In this document: one piece after another, positions 50,063-60,523 of the stretch
Layout of the letters: each line of letters begins with the position of its first letter
Position numbering within the stretch: the first letter of the stretch is position 1
From: Aeromicrobium sp. Leaf350
Lineage (GTDB): Bacteria > Actinomycetota > Actinomycetes > Propionibacteriales > Nocardioidaceae
NCBI RefSeq assembly: GCF_916858655.1
Contig: NZ_CAKASL010000001.1
Coordinates: forward strand, 558,001 to 622,000
Direction: 5' to 3'
Length of the DNA: 64,000 nt
Program-made: the position numbers and the translations under genes
The notes under the pieces: model-generated
Told to the model about the DNA's origin: nothing
The model's input: the letters and a program-made list of their open reading frames with translations, nothing else
Database searches by the model: none

Positions 50063-50275
50063 TTTTCCTCCTCGGTGATCGGCACGGCCTTCTGCCGGCC
50101 TGCGGCAGACTCTAGGTCGCGCCAGGCCTACCCGGAAGCGTTGTGACGACCCGTAACCGTTTTGTCACTCAGGCGGAGGCCGACCCCGCCCCTTGAGGTG
50201 CGAGCGAGGGACGAGCGAGCCTCGACAGGGGTGCCGCCACCACCGTCCGGTCCGGCCGTCCGCTGATAGAGCGCC
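50063..50275 (-). promoter_or_regulatory. bmpA upstream region
   Basis: TAGAGT at 50109-50114 on the minus strand is the best -10 candidate, giving a leader of about 40 bases with the GAGGAGG ribosome site. The -35 is not clear. The region also carries the short palindrome at 50193-50227. No riboswitch was recognised. Confidence 0.45.
50193..50227. repeat. Short palindromic repeat (GAGGTGCGAG...GAGCCTCGA), copy 2
   Basis: TTGAGGTGCGAGCGAG...GCGAGCCTCGACA folds on itself and matches the pattern at 20899-20934. It lies between the M20 gene stop and bmpA. Confidence 0.7.
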
Positions 50276-51442
50276 TCAGCTCAGTGCGGCGGCGGCGAGG
50301 ACGCGGGCGCCGACGGCGATGGCCCGCTCGTCGACCCGGAGGTTGCCCTGGTGGAGGTCGTACGTCGGCCCGTCGGGCGTGCGCGTGCCGAGGCGTCCCA
50401 TGGCTCCGGGCACCGCCTCGACGTACCAGGCGAAGTCCTCACCGCCGAGGCTCTGGGAGGTCGAGGCGACCCCGCTCGGTCCGATGACCTCGGTCACGGC
50501 CCGGCGCATCGACTGCGTGGCCGCGAAGTCGTTGACGACGGGCGGCACGCCCCGCACGTACAGCACGTCGGCGCTCACCCCGAACGGCTCGATGATGTCG
50601 GCGATGAGACCGCGCACGAGGTGCTCGGCCTGGTGCCACGCGTTCGCGTCGAGCATGCGCAGCGTGCCGGCGAGCTCGCCCGTGGCGGGGATGACGTTGG
50701 CGGCCTGACCGGCGGCGATCTGGCCCCACACCATCGACACCCCGGCCCGAGGGTCGAAGCGGCGCGACAGCACGGCGGGCAGCTGCGTGACGAGGCTGCC
50801 CAGCGCGTACGTGAGGTCCTCGGTCAGGTGGGGGCGCGACGTGTGCCCGCCGCGGCCGCTGAGCGTGACCTGGATGCGGTCGGAGGCACCCGTGATGGGG
50901 CCCTCGCGGAGGCCGACCTGGCCGACGTCGAGCGACGGGTCGCAGTGCAGCGCGAAGATGCGCGACACGCCCTTCAGCACGCCCTGCGACAGCAGCTTGA
51001 GCGCGCCGCCGGGCATGACCTCCTCGGCCGGCTGGAAGAGGAACCGCACCCGGACCGGCAGCGGCTCGATGCGGTGCGCCTCGGCCAGGGCCACGGCCGC
51101 CCCCACCAGTCCGGAGATGTGGACGTCGTGGCCGCACGCGTGGGCCACGTTCGGCACGATCGATCGCCACGTGTCCTGGGTCGTGTCAGGGATCGGGAGC
51201 GCGTCGAGGTCGGCGCGCAGGGCCACGATCGGACCCTCCTCGCGTCCCACCTCGGCGACGAGGCCGGTGCCGGGGAGCAGCTCGTACGAGATGCCGTGCT
51301 TGTCCATCCACCGGGCGACCACGTCGGTCGTGCGCTCCTCCTGCCAGGAGAGCTCGGGATGGGCGTGGACGTCACGGCGCAGGTCGATGAGGTCAGGGGT
51401 GATCTCGTCGATCGTGCGCGTCACGACGTCGAGGGAACCCAT
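50276..51442 (-). CDS. M20-family amidohydrolase (AmiA/HipO-like)
   Basis: A 388-residue cytosolic metallo-hydrolase of the amidohydrolase branch of peptidase family M20, which removes acyl or amide groups from amino acids or related compounds. Metal and catalytic motifs: NVAHACGHDVHISG, FLFQPAEEV and later GGEDFAWY, with GRGGHTSRPH in the dimer domain. Substrate not predictable. M. tuberculosis carries AmiA1/AmiB1 of this family in the matching region. The ATG at 51442 follows TATCCT by 6 bases. Confidence 0.93.
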   Translation of the reverse strand: MGSLDVVTRTIDEITPDLIDLRRDVHAHPELSWQEERTTDVVARWMDKHGISYELLPGTGLVAEVGREEGPIVALRADLDALPIPDTTQDTWRSIVPNVAHACGHDVHISGLVGAAVALAEAHRIEPLPVRVRFLFQPAEEVMPGGALKLLSQGVLKGVSRIFALHCDPSLDVGQVGLREGPITGASDRIQVTLSGRGGHTSRPHLTEDLTYALGSLVTQLPAVLSRRFDPRAGVSMVWGQIAAGQAANVIPATGELAGTLRMLDANAWHQAEHLVRGLIADIIEPFGVSADVLYVRGVPPVVNDFAATQSMRRAVTEVIGPSGVASTSQSLGGEDFAWYVEAVPGAMGRLGTRTPDGPTYDLHQGNLRVDERAIAVGARVLAAAALS

Positions 51443-51448
51443 CAGGCC

Positions 51449-51454
51449 AGGATA
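51449..51454 (-). promoter_or_regulatory. -10 hexamer of the M20 gene (leaderless)
   Basis: TATCCT on the minus strand ends six bases before the ATG at 51442. Confidence 0.55.
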
Positions 51455-51498
51455 CGCGCGGCTCGGGATGTGCGTGGGTGCACGACCGAAGGCCGGGA

Positions 51499-52833
51499 TC
51501 AGACGAGGTCGAGACCGTCGTCGACGGGAGCGGTCGCGCGGCTCGACCAGGGACGCGGCAGGCGGCGGCGGTTCGCCAGCGCGAGGCGGATGGCGGCGTC
51601 GTGGCGCATGAAGTAGACGGCCGAGGCGATGACGCCGAGCCCGACCACGAGCCCGCTCGCGGCCAGGGCCCAGCGGGCGCCGAAGGCCTCCGCGAGCCAG
51701 CCGATGACGGGCGCCCCCAGGGGCACGCTGCCCAGGAAGACCATGAGGTAGAGCGACGCGACGCGTCCGCGCATCGCCGGGTCGGTCGACATCTGGATCA
51801 GGGCGTTGGCGGTCGTGACCGCGGTCAGCACCGACAGCCCCACGAGGGGCAGGACGGCCGCGTAGGTCACGTAGGTCGGCATCACGGCCGACAGCACCTG
51901 CACGGCGGCGAACAGCAGGGCCGCGCCGACGATGAAGCGGAGCCGTGGGGAGGGGCGACGAGCGGCGAGCAGGGCCCCCGCCAGCGAGCCGATCGCCATG
52001 ATCGAGCCGAGCAGCCCGAACTCCCCCGCGCCCTTGCCGAACTCCTCGGTCGCCATGAGGGCGCTCGTGACGGCGAAGTTCATCCCGAAGGAGCCGAGGA
52101 AGAACACGCACGAGAACAGCAGCACCAGGTCGGGCCGCGACCGCACGTACCGGACGCCGGCCCGCACCGCGCCACGTCGGTCGCCCGTGAGCGGTGCCGG
52201 GTGCAGCCGGGCCGGGTCCATGAGCTGCAGCGCGAGGAACACGAAGCCGTAGCTCAGCGCGTTCGCGAGGATGACCCAGCCGGTCGCGTCGACGCCCGAG
52301 CCGAACGCCGCGATCAGCACGCCGGCCAGCGCCGGGCCGACGAGGCGTCCGGAGTTGAAGGAGGCGGAGTTCAGGGACACCGCGTTGCTGAGGTGCTCCT
52401 GTCCCACCATCTCGGCCACGAACGACTGACGGGCGGGGGCCTCCAGCGCACGCGCGGCTCCGAACAGGGTCGTCAGCACGTACACGTGCCACACCTGCAC
52501 CACGCCCGTGATCGCGAGCAGGCCGAGCAGGGCCGAGGGCACCGCCATGCCGAGCTGCAGCCAGCGCATCAGCGTGCGCTTCGCAACGCGGTCGGCCAGC
52601 ACGCCGGCGAACGGCGAGAGCACGAGCGACGGGAGGAGCTGGAGCGCGATCGTGAGGCCGAGCGCCGCTCCGCTGCCCGTGAGCTGCAGCACGAGCCAGG
52701 CCTGTGCGGTGCTCTGCAACCAGGTGCCGACGTTCGACAGCAGCGCACCCGAGGCGTAGATCCGGTAGTTGCGGACCTGGAGGGAGGTGAAGGTGCCCGG
52801 GCGGGGTGCGGTCGTGGTGCCGCCGCGCCTCAC
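51499..52833 (-). CDS. MFS transporter, EntS-like drug or siderophore exporter group
   Basis: A 444-residue membrane protein with about twelve helices. FTSLQVRNYRIYASGALLSNVGTW near the start, SPFAGVLADRVAKRTLM (the loop 2-3 motif) and SFVAEMVGQEHLSNAVSLNS place it in the MFS_3 group that includes EntS and several multidrug exporters. Substrate unknown. It begins inside the end of the MarR gene (ATGA-type overlap) and is probably controlled by it, as in many MarR-exporter pairs. Confidence 0.92.
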   Translation of the reverse strand: MRRGGTTTAPRPGTFTSLQVRNYRIYASGALLSNVGTWLQSTAQAWLVLQLTGSGAALGLTIALQLLPSLVLSPFAGVLADRVAKRTLMRWLQLGMAVPSALLGLLAITGVVQVWHVYVLTTLFGAARALEAPARQSFVAEMVGQEHLSNAVSLNSASFNSGRLVGPALAGVLIAAFGSGVDATGWVILANALSYGFVFLALQLMDPARLHPAPLTGDRRGAVRAGVRYVRSRPDLVLLFSCVFFLGSFGMNFAVTSALMATEEFGKGAGEFGLLGSIMAIGSLAGALLAARRPSPRLRFIVGAALLFAAVQVLSAVMPTYVTYAAVLPLVGLSVLTAVTTANALIQMSTDPAMRGRVASLYLMVFLGSVPLGAPVIGWLAEAFGARWALAASGLVVGLGVIASAVYFMRHDAAIRLALANRRRLPRPWSSRATAPVDDGLDLV

Positions 52834-53240
52834 GACTCGGCCAGACGCGTGAGGATGCGCGCCGCCTCCGTCAGGACCTCGCGGTCGGTGGGGTCGAGCT
52901 CCTGGAGCCGCAGGTAGAGCCAGGCGTCGCGCCGCTCGCGCTCCTCGGAGAGCACCTTCTCGCCCAGCTCGGAGACGCTGACGACGACCTGGCGGCCGTC
53001 GTCGGGGTGCGGGGCGCGGTCGGTCATCCCGAGCTCGGCGAGGCTGCTGAGGGTGCGGGTGATCGAGGGCGGACTGACCTTCTCGTGCGCGGCCAGGGCA
53101 CCGGGCGTCGTGGGTCCGGTCGAGCGCAACGAGCCCAGGACCGACAGCTGCGTGGGCGTCAGCTCGGAGTGTCGCTCCTGCCGGAGCCGCCGGTTCAGCC
53201 GCGCGACCGCCAACGCGATCTCCTGAGCAGTGGCGGGCAT
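52830..53240 (-). CDS. MarR-family transcriptional regulator
   Basis: A 136-residue winged-helix regulator: LTPTQLSVLGSL, GALAAHEKVSPPSITRTLSSLAELG (recognition helix) and the wing DDGRQVVVSVSELG. It overlaps the MFS exporter gene and should repress it until a ligand binds. The ATG at 53240 follows TAGGCT by 6 bases, and a GTTCATTAAC near-palindrome lies just behind that hexamer, a good autoregulatory operator candidate. Confidence 0.94.
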   Translation of the reverse strand: MPATAQEIALAVARLNRRLRQERHSELTPTQLSVLGSLRSTGPTTPGALAAHEKVSPPSITRTLSSLAELGMTDRAPHPDDGRQVVVSVSELGEKVLSEERERRDAWLYLRLQELDPTDREVLTEAARILTRLAES

Positions 53241-53246
53241 GTCATG

Positions 53247-53262
53247 AGCCTAGTTCATTAAC
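53247..53262 (-). promoter_or_regulatory. marR promoter and candidate operator
   Basis: The -10 hexamer TAGGCT (minus strand, 53247-53252) directly abuts GTTCATTAAC (53253-53262), a near-palindrome that would block RNA polymerase if bound. The AT-rich run stands out from its GC-rich surroundings. Confidence 0.55.
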
Positions 53263-53296
53263 CATGCAAACCAAAATCCCCTCCCCCTCCCCACGG

Positions 53297-53411
53297 GGCG
53301 GTGAGATAGGGACCTGTCCCGCGGGCCAGCGGTGAGATAGGGACCTGTCGTGGGCTCCGACACGTCCCTATCTCACCGCCGCCGGGGTCGACACGTCCCT
53401 AACTCACCGCC
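53297..53411. repeat. 115-bp array of four 22-bp units, copy 2
   Basis: Units lie at 53297-53318, 53328-53349 (direct) and 53359-53380, 53390-53411 (inverted), with 9-base spacers throughout. All match the consensus at 20-22 of 22 positions, better than copy 1 at 2005-2119. It lies 11 bases after the SRPBCC gene stop and before the marR promoter, on the same side of a minus-strand gene as copy 1. Confidence 0.93.
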
Positions 53412-53422
53412 CGGGGGCGGGG

Positions 53423-53848
53423 TCAGGAGAAGGAGCCCTGGATCTGCCGGACGGTCTCGTCGGCGAGCTTGGCGACGGGACGACGCAGGACCAGGCCGGC
53501 GATCCACCCCCAGGACCTCGGGAAGTCGAAGACGGCGCGATAGTGCACGAGCGTGCGGTCGCCGTCGCGCGTGAAGGTCAGGTGGTCGGTCGCCGTGGTG
53601 CCACCGTTGACCCCGCGACACACGAAGTGGGTCGGCCGGTCGTGCGCGATCGTCTCGTAGTCCAGCTCGACCGTGCGCCCCATGAACGTCGACCGGTTGC
53701 GGTAGGTCGTGCCCAGGCCACCGTCGCCCGACGTCCGCCGGGTCCACACCGTGCCCGGGTCCCAGACCTGCGTGTTCTCGAAGTCGGCGAGGAAGTCGAA
53801 GACCTCCTCGACCGGGCGGTCCACCACGAAGCTGCGCTCGACGTCCAT
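53423..53848 (-). CDS. SRPBCC (START-like) family protein
   Basis: A 141-residue single-domain protein with the polyketide cyclase/START-like fold: FVVDRPVEEVFDFLADFENTQVWDPGTV is the typical opening, and RTLVHYRAVFDFP and the C-terminal helix AKLADETVRQIQ complete it. Such proteins bind small hydrophobic ligands; the ligand here is unknown. The ATG at 53848 has both TACCGT ending 6 bases upstream and GGAGG, so the start is well supported; the longer open frame is not. Confidence 0.9.
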   Translation of the reverse strand: MDVERSFVVDRPVEEVFDFLADFENTQVWDPGTVWTRRTSGDGGLGTTYRNRSTFMGRTVELDYETIAHDRPTHFVCRGVNGGTTATDHLTFTRDGDRTLVHYRAVFDFPRSWGWIAGLVLRRPVAKLADETVRQIQGSFS

Positions 53849-53854
53849 GCCTCC

Positions 53855-53860
53855 ACGGTA
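53855..53860 (-). promoter_or_regulatory. -10 hexamer of the SRPBCC gene
   Basis: TACCGT on the minus strand ends six bases before the ATG; GGAGGC fills the gap, so a ribosome site and a leaderless promoter overlap. Confidence 0.5.
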
Positions 53861-53909
53861 GGGCGCAGGCGGGATCGCGGCTCGCCAGCCATCCCGCCCG
53901 TCCACTGAG

Positions 53910-54458
53910 TCAGCCGGCGTCGGCACCCTCGCGCTGGCGCGCACGGTAGGCCGCCGCGGCGACCCGGTTGCCGCACGCGATGCTGCAGAAGCGCCGCGAC
54001 CGGTTGCGGGACAGGTCGACCACGACCCCCTCGCACTCCGGATCCTCGCACCGGGAGAGCCGCGACATCTCGTCGGCCCGGATCACGTCGATCATCGCCA
54101 TCGCGGTCTCGACCAGGATGCGCTCGGCGAACGGGCGCTCCTCCCCCACGGCGTGCACGTGCCAGTCGAACCCGTCGTGCCGCGTGAGCTGCGGCAGCGC
54201 GCTGCCCTCACGCAGCATCTCGTTGACGAGGTCTACCGCGTCGTCGCGGGACGCGAGCAGCACCTCACGCAGTCGCGGCCGGAGGGCCCGCACCCGCCGG
54301 AGCTCGAGGGCGTCGTGCCGGCGCGAGCCGGTGTAGCGGTTCTCGGTCGCGAAGGCGTCGAGCTCGTCGACCGACGTCAGCGTGTCCGGATCGAGGGCGC
54401 TGTTCGCCAGCCACACGGCGGCCACGAGCACCTGCTCCACGTCATGGGCAAAGACCAT
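53910..54458 (-). CDS. CGNR zinc-finger (ABATE-domain) regulator
   Basis: A 182-residue probable transcription factor. The C-terminal CGNR zinc finger reads CEDPECEGVVVDLSRN...RRFCSIACGNRVAAAAYR, with four cysteines and the name-giving CGNR. The N-terminal region is the ABATE-type ligand domain. It is divergent from the EamA transporter gene with starts 39 bases apart and overlapping promoters, so it likely controls that gene. TAAGGT ends 6 bases before the ATG. Confidence 0.92.
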   Translation of the reverse strand: MVFAHDVEQVLVAAVWLANSALDPDTLTSVDELDAFATENRYTGSRRHDALELRRVRALRPRLREVLLASRDDAVDLVNEMLREGSALPQLTRHDGFDWHVHAVGEERPFAERILVETAMAMIDVIRADEMSRLSRCEDPECEGVVVDLSRNRSRRFCSIACGNRVAAAAYRARQREGADAG

Positions 54459-54459
54459 G

Positions 54460-54489
54460 TTGACACCTTACGCCATCCGACCGTAGCGT
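54460..54489. promoter_or_regulatory. Overlapping divergent promoters of the CGNR and EamA genes
   Basis: Plus strand: TTGACA (54460-54465), 18-bp spacer, TAGCGT (54484-54489), then 8 bases to the eamA ATG. Minus strand: TAAGGT (54465-54470) ends 6 bases before the CGNR ATG and shares a base with the plus-strand -35. The two polymerases should exclude each other, and both messages look leaderless. Confidence 0.7.
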
Positions 54490-54497
54490 CATGCCCC

Positions 54498-55514
54498 ATG
54501 ACCGCCTTGACTCATGACGACGCCCTGAGCGGCCCCCACGGGCCGACCGCCTCGCCCCGTCTCGCCGCCGGTCTGCTCCTCGCCCTCGTCAGCGCCACCG
54601 CCTTCGGCACCTCCGGCGCCCTGGCACGCGGCCTCATCGAGTCCGGCTGGTCCCCCGCCGCGGCCGTCACGCTGCGCATCCTGGTCGCGGCCGCCGTGCT
54701 CCTCGTCCCCGTGGCGTGGAGCCTGCGCGGTCGCTGGCACACCCTCCTGCAGAACGCACGCCTCGTGACCGCCTACGGCGTCGGAGCCGTCGCCGGGGCC
54801 CAGCTCTGCTACTTCCAGGCGATCGCGCGCATGGACGTCGGCATGGCACTGCTGATCGAGTACACCGCTCCCGTCGCCGTCGTGGTCTGGCTCTGGATCC
54901 GCCGTGGCGAGCGCCCCGGACCGTTGACCCTGGCGGGCGCCGTGGTGGCCGCCCTCGGCCTGGTGCTCGTGCTCGACCTGCTGTCCGGCGGCGAGCTCGA
55001 CCCGATCGGCGTGCTCTGGGCGCTCGGCGCGATGGTCGGCGCCGCCTCGTACTTCCTGCTCAGCGCCGACGAGAGCTCGGGCCTGCCGCCGCTCGCCCTC
55101 GTGGGTGGCGGCCTCGTCGTCGCCGGCACCCTGCTCGGCCTGGCCTGCCTGGTCGGCGTGCTGCCGTGGGCCGCGACGACGGCCGACGTCACCTACACGG
55201 TGGGCACGGTGCCCTGGTGGGTCCCGCTCCTCGCGCTCGGCGTGATCGCCGGTGCCGTCTCGTACCTCACCGGAGTGGCCGCCGCGCGTCGCCTCGGCTC
55301 GCGCCTGGCCTCCTTCGTCGCCCTGACGGAGGTGCTCATGGCCCTCGTCTTCGCGGCCCTGCTGCTCGACCAGGTGCCCACCGCCGTGCAGCTGCTCGGG
55401 GCCCTGGCCGTGCTGACCGGCGTCGTGCTCGTGAAGCTGGGAGAGCCCCGGCCCCCGATCACGCCCGCGGAGGGTGGATCGCTGGCCGGGGCTCTCCCGG
55501 TCGCCGGTTCGTGA
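54498..55514 (+). CDS. EamA-family (DMT) transporter
   Basis: A 338-residue membrane protein with ten helices in two EamA repeats: SATAFGTSGALARGLIESG opens the first, and ALGAMVGAASYFLLSAD the second. These drug/metabolite transporters usually export amino acids or metabolites; the substrate is unknown. The ATG at 54498 is fixed by a clear TTGACA/TAGCGT promoter. Divergent CGNR regulator upstream; sdhB converges from the right. Confidence 0.93.
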   Translation: MTALTHDDALSGPHGPTASPRLAAGLLLALVSATAFGTSGALARGLIESGWSPAAAVTLRILVAAAVLLVPVAWSLRGRWHTLLQNARLVTAYGVGAVAGAQLCYFQAIARMDVGMALLIEYTAPVAVVVWLWIRRGERPGPLTLAGAVVAALGLVLVLDLLSGGELDPIGVLWALGAMVGAASYFLLSADESSGLPPLALVGGGLVVAGTLLGLACLVGVLPWAATTADVTYTVGTVPWWVPLLALGVIAGAVSYLTGVAAARRLGSRLASFVALTEVLMALVFAALLLDQVPTAVQLLGALAVLTGVVLVKLGEPRPPITPAEGGSLAGALPVAGS

Positions 55515-55520
55515 ACCGGC
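55503..55520. terminator. Short palindrome at the eamA stop
   Basis: GCCGGTTC-GT-GAACCGGC, an 8-bp perfect stem, overlaps the eamA stop codon and lies between convergent eamA and sdhB. There is no T-tract. Confidence 0.5.
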
Positions 55521-55535
55521 TCGGCGTGCTTCCGA

Positions 55536-56288
55536 TCAGCTGCCGACGGCCTGGCGGGACAGCGCGCCCAGCAGGTCGCGGTTCAACCGGCTGATGACGT
55601 CGAGCGGGATGCCCTTGGGGCAGGCCGCCGTGCACTCACCGATGTTGGTGCAGCCGCCGAAGCCCTCGGCGTCGTGCTGCTCGACCATGCCGAGCACGCG
55701 CGAGTCACGCTCGGGCTGACCCTGCGGCAGCAGGCCCAGGTGCGTGATCTTGGACGCGGTGAACAGCATCGCCGAGCCGTTGGGGCACGCCGCGACGCAG
55801 GCGCCGCAGCCGATGCACGTGGCGGCCTCGAACGCGTGGTCGGCGTCGGCCTTCGGCACGGGGATGTTGTTGGCCTCGACCGCGGCACCCGTGGGGGCGC
55901 TGATGTAGCCGCCGGCCTGGATGATGCGGTCGAACGAGCCACGGTCGACGACGAGGTCCTTGACGACCGGGAAGGCACCCGCACGCCACGGCTCGATGTC
56001 GATCGTGTCGCCGTCCTTGAACGTGCGCATGTGCAGCTGGCAGGTCGTGGTGACCTCCGGGCCGTGCGGGATGCCGTTGATCACGACGCCGCAGGTGCCG
56101 CAGATGCCCTCACGGCAGTCCGAGTCGAACGCGACCGGGTCCTCGCCGTCGATCGTCAGCTTCTCGTTCAGGACGTCGAGCATCTCCAGGAAGGACATGT
56201 GCTCGTCGACCGACTCGAGCGGGTACGTGACCATCGAGCCCTTCGCGTCGGCATCCTTCTGGCGCCAGATGTTGACGGTGATCTTCAT
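55536..56288 (-). CDS. sdhB: Succinate dehydrogenase iron-sulfur subunit SdhB
   Basis: Carries electrons from the SdhA flavin to the membrane quinone through three Fe-S clusters. The 250-residue protein has [10 protein letters not shown] (2Fe-2S), [15 protein letters not shown] (4Fe-4S) and [15 protein letters not shown] (3Fe-4S type, shared with the previous). GGAGAG precedes the ATG, 13 bases after sdhA. It is the last gene of sdhCAB. Confidence 0.97.
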   Translation of the reverse strand: MKITVNIWRQKDADAKGSMVTYPLESVDEHMSFLEMLDVLNEKLTIDGEDPVAFDSDCREGICGTCGVVINGIPHGPEVTTTCQLHMRTFKDGDTIDIEPWRAGAFPVVKDLVVDRGSFDRIIQAGGYISAPTGAAVEANNIPVPKADADHAFEAATCIGCGACVAACPNGSAMLFTASKITHLGLLPQGQPERDSRVLGMVEQHDAEGFGGCTNIGECTAACPKGIPLDVISRLNRDLLGALSRQAVGS

Positions 56289-56301
56289 CGGTAGCTCTCC
56301 A

Positions 56302-58284
<1,983 letters not shown>

Positions 58285-58289
58285 GGCGT

Positions 58290-59009
58290 TCAGGCCTCCA
58301 GTCCGAGGAAGATCGCCCACGGCGGCAGCAGGAAGCCGATGACGATGACGAGCGTCACGACGACGGCGATGCCGGTGAGGCGGGAGTCGATGCGGGTCGC
58401 GCTGCGGTTGCCGCCGAGCGAGGTGAGCGCGCTCCAGATGCCGTGCCACAGGTGCAGGCCGACCGCGAGCATCGCGACGGTGTAGCCGACCGTGACGTAC
58501 CAGATCTCGAAGCCGTTCACGACGCGGTCGTACGGGCTGTCGGAGGCGCCGCCGGGCGTCACGACCTGCGCCGTGAGGTGCAGCAGGTGGTAGACGATGA
58601 ACGCCAGGATCACGACACCGCCCCAGCGCAGGGTGAACGAGGCGTAGCTGCGCTGGATGCCCGTCCGGTTCTGCTTGGAGTGGTAGCGCTTGCCACCGGC
58701 GTAGCCGGCGGCGCGGCGGTTGCGGATCGTCAGCACGACGACCGCGTAGATGTGCACCAGGATCGCGGCGAGGAGCACCACGCGCACGATCCAGAGCAGA
58801 CCCTCGTAGGGCAGCATGGGCTCACCGAAGGTGCGCAGGTGGTGGGCGTACTCGTCGAACGCCTCCTGGCCCGCGAAGACCTTCAGGTTGCCGTACATGT
58901 GCAGGAGCAGGTACCCGATCATGATCAGACCGGACACTGCCATCGAGTACTTGAGCGCCACCGTCGACCGCGTCGCGGGCGTGCGCTTCGTCGGAGCAGA
59001 AGTCACCAC
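58290..59009 (-). CDS. sdhC: Succinate dehydrogenase cytochrome b subunit SdhC
   Basis: The membrane anchor that carries heme b and reduces menaquinone. The 239-residue protein has five helices with histidines placed for two hemes ([42 protein letters not shown]). A single large anchor of this size, without SdhD, is the di-heme type known from Bacillus and actinobacteria. The GTG at 59009 follows TACTGT by 6 bases; a second GTG comes next and the open frame continues upstream to 59081 without support. Confidence 0.95.
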   Translation of the reverse strand: MVTSAPTKRTPATRSTVALKYSMAVSGLIMIGYLLLHMYGNLKVFAGQEAFDEYAHHLRTFGEPMLPYEGLLWIVRVVLLAAILVHIYAVVVLTIRNRRAAGYAGGKRYHSKQNRTGIQRSYASFTLRWGGVVILAFIVYHLLHLTAQVVTPGGASDSPYDRVVNGFEIWYVTVGYTVAMLAVGLHLWHGIWSALTSLGGNRSATRIDSRLTGIAVVVTLVIVIGFLLPPWAIFLGLEA

Positions 59010-59015
59010 GGGGCC

Positions 59016-59021
59016 ACAGTA
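59016..59021 (-). promoter_or_regulatory. -10 hexamer of sdhCAB (leaderless)
   Basis: TACTGT on the minus strand ends six bases before the first GTG of sdhC. It lies in the 86-bp gap shared with the divergent LysR gene. Confidence 0.55.
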
Positions 59022-59095
59022 AGCCGGTTCCACGATTCTGTCGCAGTCTGACTGAGGCTCACTTTCATAGACGACGGGCATGCAAGACTGGTGAC

Positions 59096-59968
59096 GTGCA
59101 GATCCAGCAGCTCCGGTACTTCGTGACGGTCGCCCAGACCCGGCACTTCACCCGCGCCGCCGAGCTCACGGGCGTCTCCCAGCCCAGCATGTCCAAGCAG
59201 ATCCGGGTGCTCGAGAACTCGCTCGGCACCCCGCTGTTCGTGCGCAACCGCGGGGCGATCGAGCTCACGAGCGCGGGCGAGGCCCTGCTCCCCCACGCCG
59301 AGCGCATCATCATCGACGTCGAGGCCGCCGAGGAGTCGGTGCGCGAGGTGGCCGGGCTGCGCCGCGGACGCGTGCGCCTCGGCGCGACGCCCTCGCTGTG
59401 CGACGGCGTGCTGCCCGAGGTGCTGACGGCGTTCCACCGGCGCCACCCCGGCATCGACCTGGAGGTGCACGAGTCCGGGTCGCGGCTGCTGATGCGGGAG
59501 CTGGCGCGCGGGCGGCTCGACCTGGCGCTCAACATCGTCTCGGCCGAGACCGAGCACGAGGACCTCGTCACGACCGAGCTGCTGACCGAGCAGCTCGTGC
59601 TCGTGGGTCCGCCGCACCACGACCTCGCGACCGAGGTCCGGGTCAGCGACCTGCGCGAGGTGCCGCTCGTGATGGCACGCGAGGGCTACGACCTGCGCGA
59701 GCGCACCAACGCGGCGTGCCGCCAGGCGGGGTTCGAGCCGCGCATCGCGGTCGAGGGCGGCGAGATGAGCGCCGTGCTCCGGTTCGTCGAGGCCGGCCTG
59801 GGGCACGCGATCGTGCCGCAGATGGTCGTCTCGACCCGCCCCCAGCTGACCGTGGCCCGGCTCGCTCCCGCGCTCACCCGCACCATCGGGATCTCGCACC
59901 GGCCGGAGGAGGCCCTCTCCCTCGCTGCCCGCGCCTTCCGCGACGAGCTCGTCCAACAGCTCGGCTGA
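59096..59968 (+). CDS. LysR-family transcriptional regulator
   Basis: A 290-residue regulator: N-terminal HTH FTRAAELTGVSQPSMSKQIRVLE (recognition part SQPSMSKQIRVLE) and the usual two-lobed effector domain, with LGATPSLCDGVLPEVL and GLGHAIVPQM. It is divergent from sdhCAB, with 86 bp between starts, the standard layout for a LysR protein controlling its neighbour. AAGACT ends 6 bases before the GTG. The effector is unknown. Confidence 0.94.
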   Translation: MQIQQLRYFVTVAQTRHFTRAAELTGVSQPSMSKQIRVLENSLGTPLFVRNRGAIELTSAGEALLPHAERIIIDVEAAEESVREVAGLRRGRVRLGATPSLCDGVLPEVLTAFHRRHPGIDLEVHESGSRLLMRELARGRLDLALNIVSAETEHEDLVTTELLTEQLVLVGPPHHDLATEVRVSDLREVPLVMAREGYDLRERTNAACRQAGFEPRIAVEGGEMSAVLRFVEAGLGHAIVPQMVVSTRPQLTVARLAPALTRTIGISHRPEEALSLAARAFRDELVQQLG

Positions 59969-59989
59969 CGCGGCTCGACCAACGGAGGC

Positions 59990-60523
59990 TCAGCCCAGGG
60001 GGAACCTCGTGTCGACGTGCCAGCCGCCGCCGTCGTGGCAGAACAGCACGAACTCGTGCACCTGGAACTCCGCGGAGAAGCCCGCGAGCTCGGCGCAGGC
60101 GTGGTCGAGCGACGGGGCGTCGAGGTGGTGCGCGACGGTCACGTGCGGGTGGAAGGGGAACTCGGGCTCGCCGGCCGCCAGCCCCTCGCGCACGTCGGCG
60201 GCGAGGCGCGACGTCTCCTCGCTGCCGTCGGCGACCGCCACGAACGCGACGGGCGAGACGGGGTGGAACGTGTCGGTGCCGTCGAGGCGCATCGTGAACG
60301 GTCGGTGCGACGGACCGATCGCGGCGAGCGCGGCGCGCACCGTCTCGATCTCCGCCGTCGACGCGGACGTCGGCGGCACGAGCGTGACGTGCGTCGGCAC
60401 GAGCTCTCCCTCTGGATCACCGAACTCGCAGCGCTTGCCCCGCAGGTGGGAGGCGTGGGGCTCCGGCACCGCGATCGCGACCCCGTAGGTCGTCCCGCCC
60501 GTCGACTGCCCCACCGTCGTCAT
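59990..60523 (-). CDS. 2'-5' RNA ligase / cyclic phosphodiesterase family protein
   Basis: A 177-residue protein of the 2H phosphoesterase superfamily. The two HxT motifs are THVTLVPP (near residue 44) and PHVTVAHH (near residue 127). Members act on 2',3'-cyclic phosphates or 2'-5' links in RNA and tRNA; the true substrate is uncertain. Its ATG overlaps the trpS stop by four bases, and the LysR gene converges on it. Confidence 0.92.
   Translation of the reverse strand: MTTVGQSTGGTTYGVAIAVPEPHASHLRGKRCEFGDPEGELVPTHVTLVPPTSASTAEIETVRAALAAIGPSHRPFTMRLDGTDTFHPVSPVAFVAVADGSEETSRLAADVREGLAAGEPEFPFHPHVTVAHHLDAPSLDHACAELAGFSAEFQVHEFVLFCHDGGGWHVDTRFPLG

Noticed and set aside
50063..50275. Purine or other riboswitch upstream of bmpA
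   Set aside because: The leader after the likely -10 is only about 40 bases and no conserved aptamer core was recognised.
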